Origin: Prolixibacter bellariivorans ATCC BAA-1284
GTDB taxonomy: Bacteria; Bacteroidota; Bacteroidia; Bacteroidales; Prolixibacteraceae
Reading direction: 5' to 3'
Length of the DNA: 64,000 nt
Assembly: GCF_000621705.1 (NCBI RefSeq)
Contig: NZ_JHXO01000010.1
Coordinates: forward strand, 124,001-188,000
Shown: positions 51,665-60,061 of the stretch, in pieces
Position numbering within the stretch: the stretch's first letter is position 1
Layout: each line of letters opens with the position of its first letter
Translations under genes and position numbers: made by a program
Notes under the pieces: generated by a model
What the model saw: the letters and a program-made list of their open reading frames with translations, nothing else
Told to the model about the DNA's origin: nothing
Databases searched by the model: none

Positions 51665-52342
51665 TCAAAAATCTCCTACAATAATCCTAAAACCTTGCTC
51701 CTGACTCCAGGAGCAAAAAAATAATTCTACCAAACAAACTATAAATGTTCTCTCAAAACGAGAGCAAAAAATTCAAAATCAAAAAAAACGAATAATTAAC
51801 TGTTTTTAATTCATTTATCCCTCCAGCATAACTGTCTTATATCTGTGCTTCCACATACCGTCGTTTTCAAATGATGAACCACTGTATCGGGGGAGACGTT
51901 AGGAAAGTCATACACGTTAAGGGGTTTTATCATTCTAACAGTTAAGTTGATTATAAATTTACGAACTAATCGCTCTTAATGTCAATTAAATTTTAACTTT
52001 TTTATCAAAATGTTTAAAATTCAGGTTTTACAGCATTTTCAGGGCTTTCAAGCCAAATTATTTTACAAAGCTGTGTTAAACAATTCGACAACATAATTGA
52101 CATAATATTTTAAAGAACGGCATTTTTTAGCACATATCCTTCAAGTGATTGCTTAAAAGCCCCATAATATGAGGCTTTACGCCAAATTATTAAAATTCTG
52201 TTTCGGTTTTCGCACTTTTCTATCAATATCTCCTGCTTTCTTTAAGCAAAAACTAACTGTATCCACTGAATATCAGCGCTTCAATTTCCATTTCGTCAGG
52301 CAATTTTATATCTTGAAACGAAATCATACTAATAACCAAGCT
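51665..52342. other. AT-rich intergenic region before the epimerase-like gene
   Basis: The region holds two more short hairpins: GCTCCTG-N4-CAGGAGC at 51697-51714, repeating the GCTCCT/AGGAGC motif of the RNA candidate, and CTCTC-N5-GAGAG near 51755-51770. Both are followed by A-runs on the plus strand. Otherwise it is AT-rich without a gene; the frame before 52343 extends upstream but has no start or family support. Confidence 0.4.
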
Positions 52343-53350
52343 ATGCAAAATCAGATTTCCAGAAGATTATTTTTGAAAAACACTGCTTTGGCTTCCGCCG
52401 GAGTGGCTGTTGCCGGAACCGCCTGGGGTTCTACGTCGAATAACAAGGAGCTTTTCAAGCTTTCAGTTGCCGAATGGTCCGTTAATCCACTCATTTTTGG
52501 TGATGCGCGCAAAGATGGCTGGGAGAAATTCATGCAGCTACTCAAAAACGATTTTGGGGCTATCGAGAAAGCCGCGCCCATGAAAAACATCGACTTCCCA
52601 AAGTTCATCCGCGAAGTGGGTTGTGAGGGTGCTGAGTACGTGAATACCTGCATGTACGATAAAGCTCAAAATACAAAGTATCTGAATGAGTTGAATAATG
52701 TTTGCCGTGGCGAAGGAATAACCAACGTTCTTATCATGGTGGATGCAGAGGGAATGGTAGGCGCCCCGGAAAAGAAAGATCGGCTGCAAACCCTGGAGAA
52801 TCACAAGAAATGGATCGATGCTGCGGCTCGGCTGGGATGTCACTCCGTCAGAGTTAATGCCGGGTCACAAGGCTCATATGAAGAACAACAGAAACTGGCC
52901 GCCGACGGACTTCACCTTCTCTGTGAGTACGGCGATAAGAATGGCATCAACATCCTGGTAGAAAATCATGGCGGATTTTCGAGCAACGGCAAATGGCTGA
53001 GTAAAGTGATGGAAATGGTGAATCACCGCCGTATTGGTACGTTACCGGACTTTGGCAACTTCCGGACGAGCTATGAGCCGGAAGAGTGGTACGACCGTTA
53101 CCTCGGAATGAAAGAACTGATGCCTTACGCCAAAGGTGTTTCAGCCAAATCGCAGGAATTTGACGAAAACGGTGAAGAGGTCCATTCTGACTATCACCAA
53201 ATCATGCGCATTGTAATGGAAGCTGGTTATCGCGGATTTGTGGGGATCGAATACGAAGGAGAACAATTAACTCCAAAAGAAGGTGTTCTGGCTACCAAAC
53301 GATTACTTGAAAAATGTCACAAGGAATTGACGAAAGATTTTAAAGCCTGA
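52343..53350 (+). CDS. Tat-exported TIM-barrel sugar-phosphate isomerase/epimerase-like protein
   Basis: A 335-residue protein. The start ATG 52343 gives a Tat-type signal with SRRLFLKNTALASAGVAVAGTAWG, and codons upstream to 52169 are low-quality, so this start is preferred. The mature part is an AP-endonuclease-2-like barrel with metal-ligand-type residues in RVNAGSQG, ILVENHGGFSSN, GTLPDFGNF and FVGIEYEGEQLTP. These enzymes act on sugars or inositols; the substrate is not identified. No sugar-utilisation genes are next to it. Confidence 0.85.
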   Translation: MQNQISRRLFLKNTALASAGVAVAGTAWGSTSNNKELFKLSVAEWSVNPLIFGDARKDGWEKFMQLLKNDFGAIEKAAPMKNIDFPKFIREVGCEGAEYVNTCMYDKAQNTKYLNELNNVCRGEGITNVLIMVDAEGMVGAPEKKDRLQTLENHKKWIDAAARLGCHSVRVNAGSQGSYEEQQKLAADGLHLLCEYGDKNGINILVENHGGFSSNGKWLSKVMEMVNHRRIGTLPDFGNFRTSYEPEEWYDRYLGMKELMPYAKGVSAKSQEFDENGEEVHSDYHQIMRIVMEAGYRGFVGIEYEGEQLTPKEGVLATKRLLEKCHKELTKDFKA

Positions 53351-53356
53351 TGCAAA

Positions 53357-53394
53357 AGAAAAGAGGTCTTTTTCCGAATGACCTCTTTTCTTTT
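53357..53394. terminator. Terminator between the epimerase-like and MBL genes
   Basis: AAAAGAGGTC / GACCTCTTTT with an 11-nt loop, followed by CTTTTTATTT. It serves the plus-strand gene and probably also the convergent one. Confidence 0.8.
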
Positions 53395-53407
53395 TATTTA
53401 GAGAATC

Positions 53408-54247
53408 TTATAGTTCTTCCAACTGAAATGTTCGTTTCAACACAGCACCTTTTTTCCCGGCCTCCAGTTCAGCACATTCGTTATAAGCATCGTGTTCGAA
53501 AAACAACACCCAATCCTCATCCAAAGCAATCTTCATAAATTTCTCCTTCTCTTCCATCGTCGTCACGGGGAATAAATCGTAACCAGCCAGCCAACCTACC
53601 GGGATATTGGCTGTAACCGGAACCAAATCGGCAGTAAAAACAACTTTTCTACCCTTATAGTCTACTACCGGAATTAGTTGTCCGGGCGTATGACCGTCTA
53701 CAACGAAGTAATGAAATCCGGGGAACAGGTCACCTTCCTCTTTGATGAACCTCATTTTACCGCTGTCGCGCAACGTTTCCAAATCGGTTGAAAAATAAGC
53801 ATTCCCGTCGCGAATATTCGGATTCCATGCTTTCTCCCACTGACTTTCCGCCACCCAGTGTGTCGCATTTTTAAACACCAACTCAGGCGTCTTGCCATCT
53901 TCACCAAACTGAACCGCTCCCCCACAATGGTCCCAATGCAAATGAGTGAAAAACATATCGGTAATCTCATCGGGATGAAAACCGGCCGCTTTCAATGAAC
54001 CAACCAGAGTTTCATCGCCATGAAGGCCATTGTTTTTCTTGTACTTTTCGTTGTATTTATCGCCGGCTCCGGCGTCAATCAGAATCTTGCGATCCCCGTC
54101 AACCACCAGCAAGCATCGCATCGCTCCCTTGCAAAGATTATTTTCGTCCGATGGGTAATGTTTGCTCCACAACACCTTCGGAACAACGCCAAACAAGGCG
54201 CCGCCATCAGCCATGAAATAACCTGCATGAATTGGATAAAGCTTCAT
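53408..54247 (-). CDS. MBL-fold metallo-hydrolase
   Basis: A 279-residue metallo-beta-lactamase-fold enzyme. The zinc-binding HxHxDH motif is in FFTHLHWDHCGG (about residue 105-110), then VVDGHTPGQLIPV with the later His, and LFFEHDAYNE near the C-terminus. The pattern FTADLVPV and overall length are like the lactonase and methyl-parathion-hydrolase-like group. The substrate is unknown. The ORF starts with MKLYPIHAGYFMADGGALFG, which is typical for that group. Confidence 0.88.
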   Translation of the reverse strand: MKLYPIHAGYFMADGGALFGVVPKVLWSKHYPSDENNLCKGAMRCLLVVDGDRKILIDAGAGDKYNEKYKKNNGLHGDETLVGSLKAAGFHPDEITDMFFTHLHWDHCGGAVQFGEDGKTPELVFKNATHWVAESQWEKAWNPNIRDGNAYFSTDLETLRDSGKMRFIKEEGDLFPGFHYFVVDGHTPGQLIPVVDYKGRKVVFTADLVPVTANIPVGWLAGYDLFPVTTMEEKEKFMKIALDEDWVLFFEHDAYNECAELEAGKKGAVLKRTFQLEEL

Positions 54248-54315
54248 ATACTGAAATTTTGTGATTCGGATTTTGTTACTTTTAACCGCAAAATTGGCAA
54301 AAAGTTACCGAAACC

Positions 54316-55680
54316 ATGAATATTCATTTCATCGCTATAGGCGGAGCCGCTATGCACAACCTGGCAATTACCCTAAAACAAAAAGGCTACCGGGTAACCG
54401 GATCGGATGACGAAATAGTTGAACCCTCGAAAAGTAGACTGGAAAAACACGGCTTATTACCCGAAACATTTGGATGGGATGTCAATCGAATCACCACCGG
54501 GCTGGACGCCGTTATTCTGGGAATGCACGCACGAGAAGACAATCCGGAACTGGCAAAAGCAAAGGAACTAGGCATTAAAATCTATTCGTACCCGGAATTT
54601 CTTTACGAGCAGACAAAGAACAAAACCCGCGTTGTCATCGGCGGAAGCCACGGAAAAACCACCATCACGTCAATGATTATGCACGTGCTGAAAGAGAATA
54701 ACGTCGATTTCGATTACATGGTCGGCGCACAAATCGAAGGCTTCGAAACCATGGTTCGGCTGAGTGAGTCGGCAAAAATTGCCGTGTTTGAAGGCGATGA
54801 ATACTTATCATCTCCCATTGACCGGCGTCCAAAATTTCATTTGTATCAACCCCAAATCGGGCTCCTTTCAGGAATTGCCTGGGACCACATCAATGTTTTC
54901 CCAACTTTTGACAATTATGTAGAACAATTCAGGGAATTTGCCCGGCTAATGCCTAATAATGCGCACTTGATTTATTTCGATGGCGATGAAAACCTGAGAA
55001 AGATTGCCAGTGAGAACGCATCTCGATTAAAAGTAACAGGGTACAACGAACATGCAGCCGATGTTACAGAGGGACAAACTCAACTAGTTATTGCAAATGG
55101 CAAACACATCGGCCTGACTGTATTTGGCCGGCACAATCTGCAGAATATTAGTGGTGCACATATTATTTGCCAACAACTGGGAGTTACTGATGAAGATTTT
55201 TACCGGAGTATTGCGACTTTCAGCGGCGCTGCCCGTCGCCTGGAGAAATTGGCTGAAACAAACAACATGACCATTTTCCGCGATTTTGCTCATTCGCCAT
55301 CAAAGCTGAAAGCAACGGTAGAAGCCGTTAAACAACAATTCCCCGACAGGAAGTTAACAGCCGTCATGGAGTTACACACGTTCAGTAGCCTGAAGAAAGA
55401 GTTTCTTCCGCTCTACAAAAATTCGATGGAGAAAGCCGACGAGGCATTCGTCTATTTTAGTCCGCACACCATCGAGCATAAAAAGCTCGAACCCATCACG
55501 TCTGAACAGGTAAAAGAGGCTTTCGGTCGGGAAGATTTGCAGGTGTTTACTGATTCAGATCAACTTTTTTCGGTGTTGAAAAACTTACCTCACAATAACC
55601 AAAACCTGCTGCTGATGAGTTCCGGAACCTTTTCGGGAAAGGATTTACCCGACTTTGCCAAATCGTTGACGGAAGAATAA
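54316..55680 (+). CDS. mpl: UDP-N-acetylmuramate:L-alanyl-gamma-D-glutamyl-meso-DAP ligase-like Mpl
   Basis: A Mur-ligase family protein of 454 residues. Rossmann start MNIHFIAIGGAAMHNLA, the ATP-binding loop GGSHGKTTITSM (about residue 112-120), GDEYLSSPIDRRPKF, and the C-terminal FRDFAHSPSKLKATVEAV. The lack of MurC-type N-terminal details and the match to the Mpl group suggest ligation of the recycled murein tripeptide to UDP-MurNAc. It stands alone and is followed by a terminator. Confidence 0.88.
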   Translation: MNIHFIAIGGAAMHNLAITLKQKGYRVTGSDDEIVEPSKSRLEKHGLLPETFGWDVNRITTGLDAVILGMHAREDNPELAKAKELGIKIYSYPEFLYEQTKNKTRVVIGGSHGKTTITSMIMHVLKENNVDFDYMVGAQIEGFETMVRLSESAKIAVFEGDEYLSSPIDRRPKFHLYQPQIGLLSGIAWDHINVFPTFDNYVEQFREFARLMPNNAHLIYFDGDENLRKIASENASRLKVTGYNEHAADVTEGQTQLVIANGKHIGLTVFGRHNLQNISGAHIICQQLGVTDEDFYRSIATFSGAARRLEKLAETNNMTIFRDFAHSPSKLKATVEAVKQQFPDRKLTAVMELHTFSSLKKEFLPLYKNSMEKADEAFVYFSPHTIEHKKLEPITSEQVKEAFGREDLQVFTDSDQLFSVLKNLPHNNQNLLLMSSGTFSGKDLPDFAKSLTEE

Positions 55681-55681
55681 A

Positions 55682-55707
55682 AAAACGGGGAATTTTCGTT
55701 CCCCGTC
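55682..55707. terminator. Terminator after mpl
   Basis: ACGGGGAA / TTCCCCGT hairpin with a short loop between convergent genes. The T-run is weak on the plus strand, but the A-run on the other side would act as a T-run for the minus-strand gene. Confidence 0.6.
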
Positions 55708-55713
55708 TCTATA

Positions 55714-56520
55714 TTAGTTGGTTTCTTTCACTTTTGCTTCAAGCGATTTTATCTTCTTATCCAAGCTATTCTTTGCTTTCAGCACCAGCGATAAATCGTA
55801 TGCATTTTTGACAGCTTCCTTATCAAACGTTTCGAGGACGATGTAGTAATACCGTTTCCCGAGAAAAACAGCTTTTAGTTTCAGGTCGGTATGTTCGGCA
55901 ATAAATTTAATGACATCGTCACTTTTTCCATCCTTGTATGAAACCTGCTCCCACTTCTTATCTAAAAACTCGCTGTGATGGTTATTGACATCATTTAGCG
56001 GAACACTGTCCGTTCTGGCATGCAACTTGCCATCATAAACCCGGATTGCTACGTGATTGAGCCATTTATCACCGTAATAGTTACTCGACAGGTAAATCCG
56101 GCCGCTGGCATCCAAATGCACCTGGATAAATGAACGAGCCCAGCTACGATTAACGGTTTGCCTCTTCGGAATATATTGCATGTACTCATCAAACTCGCCT
56201 TTCTTTGTTGTGAAATTCTTTGACAGCTTCTGAATCTGTTCATCCAGTGAATCGCGATTTGCCCGGAGTGTGATTAATTCGGCAACGAAAATGCGCTTTT
56301 TCATCTCACCGGCCTGCTTTATCTGAGCAACTGCTTCCGGATAGGTTGTCGCGATTGAATCAAGGCTCCCAACAGCTTTCGCCGTGTCGCCCTGCGAAAG
56401 TAGCATCTCTGCCCTGCTGATTTGTTGAGCCGCTTTTTCGGAAGGTGTCGGACCACACGAAACAAATAACATCGACATCAACCAAACGAAAAATACTCCA
56501 CTGCTATATACTCGTTTCAT
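55714..56520 (-). CDS. Unknown lipoprotein, coiled-coil/TPR-like
   Basis: A 268-residue lipoprotein (signal MKRVYSSGVFFVWLMSMLF, lipobox VSC). The first 60 mature residues look TPR-like (AEMLLSQGDTAKAVGSLDSIATTYPEA), then a coiled-coil segment (LRANRDSLDEQIQKLSKNF), a beta-rich part with VHLDASGRIYLSSNYYGDKW, and a C-terminal helix AKNSLDKKIKSLEAKVKE. I do not recognise a family. Periplasmic side of a membrane. Convergent with mpl. Confidence 0.7.
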   Translation of the reverse strand: MKRVYSSGVFFVWLMSMLFVSCGPTPSEKAAQQISRAEMLLSQGDTAKAVGSLDSIATTYPEAVAQIKQAGEMKKRIFVAELITLRANRDSLDEQIQKLSKNFTTKKGEFDEYMQYIPKRQTVNRSWARSFIQVHLDASGRIYLSSNYYGDKWLNHVAIRVYDGKLHARTDSVPLNDVNNHHSEFLDKKWEQVSYKDGKSDDVIKFIAEHTDLKLKAVFLGKRYYYIVLETFDKEAVKNAYDLSLVLKAKNSLDKKIKSLEAKVKETN

Positions 56521-56696
56521 ACCTTGAAATTTTTCCTAAAAATACAATTTCTGCCCGACCCAAACGAAATATCCAAAAAGCAATGTGCCAAGCTCAGATA
56601 ATTCTGGTTACATTTGAGATCGGTAAGAACTGGTTATGAAAATCTGTTTGCCACAGTTGTATATCATAATCGGTTCTGATAAAACAATGACCCGAA

Positions 56697-57452
56697 ATGA
56701 AAAAGATTATTGTACTGGCAACGATTGCAATAACGTTGTTTTCATGTCACCCCAGCCGTCAGCGAGACGGCCAGATTTCGTTCCGTTTAAAAGATATTCA
56801 CCAGCAGGATTATTACTACAAAGTGCACATTGCCTACCCACTGATTGAAAGCTATTGGTCGAACTGCCGGTTTGAAGACACTTTTAATCGTGAAATGACC
56901 AGCTTTGCCGACAGTACCATGGCTGAATTTGAAGGCAAACAACTGGCCGAAAAGAAACAAGTTGTCGATCAGGTGCGCGGAGAAAGCCCGAATCCCCGAC
57001 CCGATTACCGTTACGAAATGTCGCTCACTCATCAATGGTTTAATATTTACAACGGGATGCTCAGCCTTCGTTTTAAAAAGTATGAATATGCTTTGGGCGC
57101 CCACGGAAATACCTGGTTTATCTGTTACAACTTTTCAGCATCCGAAAATCGTTTTCTCACCATCGACGACATTATTGACCGCTCTACACCAGAAAAATTG
57201 CAGGAGCTGGCCGAATTAATTTCACAATACCTTGACAATCCGGGCGATTGTTTCGCTGTAACAGCCGATGAGTTGGACAATGACTTTGAGAATGTCAATT
57301 TTACTAACGACGACATCATCTTTTCGTTTGCCAACTACCAGATTGGTCCATACGCATGTGGAACTGCTGTTGTTCGTATTCCAATCGACGTATTGAAGAA
57401 GAAAGATTTGATACAACCGGACTTTTTAAAAATGTTGCATCCCGAAAATTAA
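56697..57452 (+). CDS. DUF3298/RsiV-like lipoprotein
   Basis: A 251-residue lipoprotein (MKKIIVLATIAITLFSC, Cys17). The mature part shows a DUF4163-like N-terminal portion (YPLIESYWSNCRFEDTFNREM, EMSLTHQWFNIYNGMLSLRF) and the DUF3298 C-terminal portion (YNFSASENRFLTIDDIID, then DIIFSFANYQIGPYACG). This fold occurs in the extracellular part of the anti-sigma factor RsiV, but here there is no transmembrane anti-sigma segment and no sigma factor nearby. It may bind an extracellular ligand; unproven. Confidence 0.85.
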   Translation: MKKIIVLATIAITLFSCHPSRQRDGQISFRLKDIHQQDYYYKVHIAYPLIESYWSNCRFEDTFNREMTSFADSTMAEFEGKQLAEKKQVVDQVRGESPNPRPDYRYEMSLTHQWFNIYNGMLSLRFKKYEYALGAHGNTWFICYNFSASENRFLTIDDIIDRSTPEKLQELAELISQYLDNPGDCFAVTADELDNDFENVNFTNDDIIFSFANYQIGPYACGTAVVRIPIDVLKKKDLIQPDFLKMLHPEN

Positions 57453-57554
57453 GATAACAACTACCATTTCATAATACCATCTGATTTCGTCATCAGAAGC
57501 TTCATTTCCTCATCACAAAGGTTTATTACCTTGCGGAGAAAATTTTTCCTGATC

Positions 57555-58496
57555 ATGGTAACACTAACTCAACTCGAATACATTGTAGCCGTTGACACTT
57601 ATCGTCATTTTGCTACAGCCGCTGAAAATAAATTCATTACGCAGCCTACGCTGAGTATGCAAATAAAGAAAATGGAAGATGAGCTGGGCGTCATCATTTT
57701 CGACCGGAGCAAACAACCTATTATTCCTACCGACGTTGGACGTAAAATTATCGAACAGGCCCGGCAGATTTTATTCGAAGCAAACAAAATTCACAGCATT
57801 ATAGATGATTTTCAAGGCGAGGTAAGCGGAACCCTTAAGATTGGGATCATTCCCACGTTAACTCCTTATGTCCTCCCACTTTTTATCGGCGAATTCTCGA
57901 AAAAATATCCAAACATCGATATTTATGTGGAAGAATATTATACACATATTATCGAGGAAAAGCTGAAAAAAGACCAACTGGACGTGGGCATAGTCGTTAC
58001 GCCGCTTAAGGATAAAAACATTCACGAAGACCCGCTTTTTTACGAAGAGATGAAAATCTTCTCGCATCGCGGACATCCCATTGCCAAGAAACAGACCATC
58101 TCGGTAAAGGACATTGCCTCTCCCGACATCTGGCTACTTGATGATGGCCATTGTTTCCGCACTCAGGTTATCAACCTCTGCCGGATGAAAAGCCAGGTGC
58201 AGTCCAAGCTCCCCTTCCATTTTGACGGAGGTTCGCTGGAAACCATCATGAAAATTGTTGAGCGGGAAGGTGGTTATACGCTGATTCCGGAACTAGCGGC
58301 CGGATTTGTTCCTCTTACAGCTCCGGTAATTGTCCGGAATTTCTCTGATTTGACCCCTTTGCGGGAAGTCAGCCTGATTTATGCCCGCAATTTCGCCAAA
58401 CATAAATTAATCAGTGTTCTTCGGGAAGAGATCATTCAGCAAGTACCTAAATCACTCAGAAACAAGGAGCGCGGAACCATCGTGGAATGGCGCTAA
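57555..58496 (+). CDS. oxyR: LysR-family hydrogen peroxide sensor OxyR
   Basis: A 313-residue LysR regulator. The start is at ATG 57555 (MVTLTQLEYIVAV), 24 nt inside an open frame that has no conserved upstream residues. The winged helix is at residues 3-62 (HFATAAENKFITQPTLSMQIKKME). The redox pair C-x8-C is present as DDGHCFRTQVINLC (about residues 200-213), as in E. coli OxyR, so it is expected to switch on antioxidant genes under peroxide. A typical LysR effector fold follows. It is monocistronic. Confidence 0.93.
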   Translation: MVTLTQLEYIVAVDTYRHFATAAENKFITQPTLSMQIKKMEDELGVIIFDRSKQPIIPTDVGRKIIEQARQILFEANKIHSIIDDFQGEVSGTLKIGIIPTLTPYVLPLFIGEFSKKYPNIDIYVEEYYTHIIEEKLKKDQLDVGIVVTPLKDKNIHEDPLFYEEMKIFSHRGHPIAKKQTISVKDIASPDIWLLDDGHCFRTQVINLCRMKSQVQSKLPFHFDGGSLETIMKIVEREGGYTLIPELAAGFVPLTAPVIVRNFSDLTPLREVSLIYARNFAKHKLISVLREEIIQQVPKSLRNKERGTIVEWR

Positions 58497-58618
58497 TTTT
58501 TTTGATCTTTTTATTTGTTGTTTGAGAAATATGTTATTTCTTTGCATCGCTCAAAACATAAGGGCAATCAAGCCCAATTGAGCCATTCAGTATTTTGAAT
58601 GATTAAACCGGTCCTTAG

Positions 58619-58649
58619 TTTGGAGCTTAAAAAAATCTATTTATTTTTG
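58619..58649 (+). promoter_or_regulatory. Consensus Bacteroidota promoter of tRNA-Glu
   Basis: TTTG (58619-58622), exactly 19 nt, then TATTTTTG (58642-58649) match TTTG-N19-TAnnTTTG in full. Transcription would start near 58653, 26 nt before the tRNA. Confidence 0.8.
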
Positions 58650-58678
58650 CAGCGCCAAATAAAAGGCAAGCATTAGGA

Positions 58679-58750
58679 GGCCCGTTCGTCTAGGGGTTAG
58701 GACGCCAGGTTTTCATCCTGGTAACAGGGGTTCGATTCCCCTACGGGCTA
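58679..58750 (+). tRNA. tRNA-Glu (anticodon TTC), copy 1
   Basis: A 72-nt cloverleaf: acceptor stem GGCCCGT / ACGGGCT with a G1-U72 wobble, D arm GTCTAGGGGTTAGGAC, anticodon arm CCAGG TTTTCAT CCTGG with anticodon TTC, and T arm with GGTTCGATTCC. CCA is not encoded. An identical copy lies 100 nt downstream. Confidence 0.96.
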
Positions 58751-58850
58751 CAATAGGAAGTCATTTTCGGAAAAACCGGATTAATGCTTTCCAAATCAGG
58801 AAAAAACGTTATTTTTACAGTCCCCAATTTAAGGGACGTTGAATCAAGGA

Positions 58851-58922
58851 GGCCCGTTCGTCTAGGGGTTAGGACGCCAGGTTTTCATCCTGGTAACAGG
58901 GGTTCGATTCCCCTACGGGCTA
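58851..58922 (+). tRNA. tRNA-Glu (anticodon TTC), copy 2
   Basis: Identical over all 72 nt to the first copy. The spacer (58751-58850) has a promoter-like TATTTTTA at 58810-58817 with a poorer -33 box, so it may be transcribed alone or with copy 1 and rpsT. Confidence 0.96.
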
Positions 58923-58952
58923 CTATTTAAAGACACGTAATTATTTAGGGAA

Positions 58953-59204
58953 ATGGCAAATCATAAATCAGCAGCAAAGAGAGCAAGACAATCAGAAAAG
59001 CGTCGTTTGGAAAATCGTTATTACGCTAAAACGATGCGTAATGCAGTTCGTAACCTGCGTTCAACCAGCGAAAAAGAAGCCGCATCGGACATGTTACCGA
59101 AAGTTTCTGCCATGCTCGATAAACTGGCTAAGAAAAATGTCATTCACAAAAACAAAGCGGCTAACCTGAAGTCAAGCCTTGCTTTGCACGTGAACAGCTT
59201 GTAA
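58953..59204 (+). CDS. rpsT: 30S ribosomal protein S20
   Basis: The 83-residue S20 protein, with the family start [22 protein letters not shown] and the helical end [23 protein letters not shown]. It binds 16S rRNA early in 30S assembly. It is located 30 nt after the second tRNA-Glu gene and ends in a good terminator. Confidence 0.97.
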   Translation: MANHKSAAKRARQSEKRRLENRYYAKTMRNAVRNLRSTSEKEAASDMLPKVSAMLDKLAKKNVIHKNKAANLKSSLALHVNSL

Positions 59205-59225
59205 GATATTTCTAATCTATATTTC

Positions 59226-59258
59226 AGCTCATCCTTCAAAAAGGGTGGGCTTTTTTTG
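59226..59258 (+). terminator. Terminator after rpsT
   Basis: GCTCATCCTT / AAGGGTGGGC with wobbles and a 4-nt loop, followed by T7. Confidence 0.85.
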
Positions 59259-59324
59259 TTTTGACCGCTTACTCCGTTCTCCATTTAGATTACATTTTGT
59301 AAATTAGTTTAAAGCTAAACCTGA

Positions 59325-60020
59325 ATGGAAGAATACCGTAAACTCAGTATCAAGGACTGGGCGGTCGAAGATCGCCCCCGCGAAAAACTTCTCTATCGTG
59401 GACTTGCCTCCCTTTCCGATGCCGAATTAATTGCCATTCTTATTGGATCGGGCAATAACGAAGAAACTGCCGTTGAATTATCCCGCCGGATTTTAGGTTC
59501 CGTAAAAAATAACCTGAATGCGCTGGGAAAGCTTGATGTAGAAGCTTTGAAAAAATTCAAGGGAATAGGCGAAGCAAAGGCCATTGCCGTGATCGCTGCG
59601 TTGGAACTCGGCCGACGTCGGAACCAGTCGGGAGCACTGAAAATGCAACAAATTACCTCGAGCCGGGATGCAGCTAACTTCTTACAGCCTGTTATGGGCG
59701 ATTTATCTCACGAAGAATTCTGGATTCTTCACCTCAACCGTCATAATAAGATTATTCATTACGAGCGAATCAGCCAGGGTGGCCTGACCGGAACCGTAAT
59801 CGATGTGCGTGTCATTCTGAAAAAAGCCCTCGAAAAACTCGCTACTTCCATTATTATCGCGCACAACCATCCGTCAGGAAATTTGCAAGCAAGCGACTCC
59901 GACCGTAAAATAACCAGACAACTTAGAGATGCTGCTAAGCTAATGGAAATTCCGCTGCTCGATCACCTCATCATTACTCAAACCGGCTATTACAGCTTTG
60001 CCGATGAAGGAATCCTCTAA
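59325..60020 (+). CDS. radC: RadC-family JAMM/MPN protein
   Basis: A 231-residue protein with the helix-hairpin-helix-like N-terminal part (LDVEALKKFKGIGEAKAIAVIAALEL) and a C-terminal JAMM domain with the zinc motif H-x-H-x7-S-x2-D in AHNHPSGNLQASDSD. RadC proteins are common in bacteria and are not clearly repair enzymes despite the name. Stand-alone gene; full length. Confidence 0.93.
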   Translation: MEEYRKLSIKDWAVEDRPREKLLYRGLASLSDAELIAILIGSGNNEETAVELSRRILGSVKNNLNALGKLDVEALKKFKGIGEAKAIAVIAALELGRRRNQSGALKMQQITSSRDAANFLQPVMGDLSHEEFWILHLNRHNKIIHYERISQGGLTGTVIDVRVILKKALEKLATSIIIAHNHPSGNLQASDSDRKITRQLRDAAKLMEIPLLDHLIITQTGYYSFADEGIL

Positions 60021-60038
60021 AACATAGTAGTATTTTTT

Positions 60039-60046
60039 TACTTTTG
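60039..60046 (+). promoter_or_regulatory. Candidate -7 element for the polysaccharide deacetylase-like gene
   Basis: TACTTTTG fits TAnnTTTG exactly, about 20 nt before the start region. The -33 box is poor. Confidence 0.4.
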
Positions 60047-60061
60047 TGATAAACTGAGACT

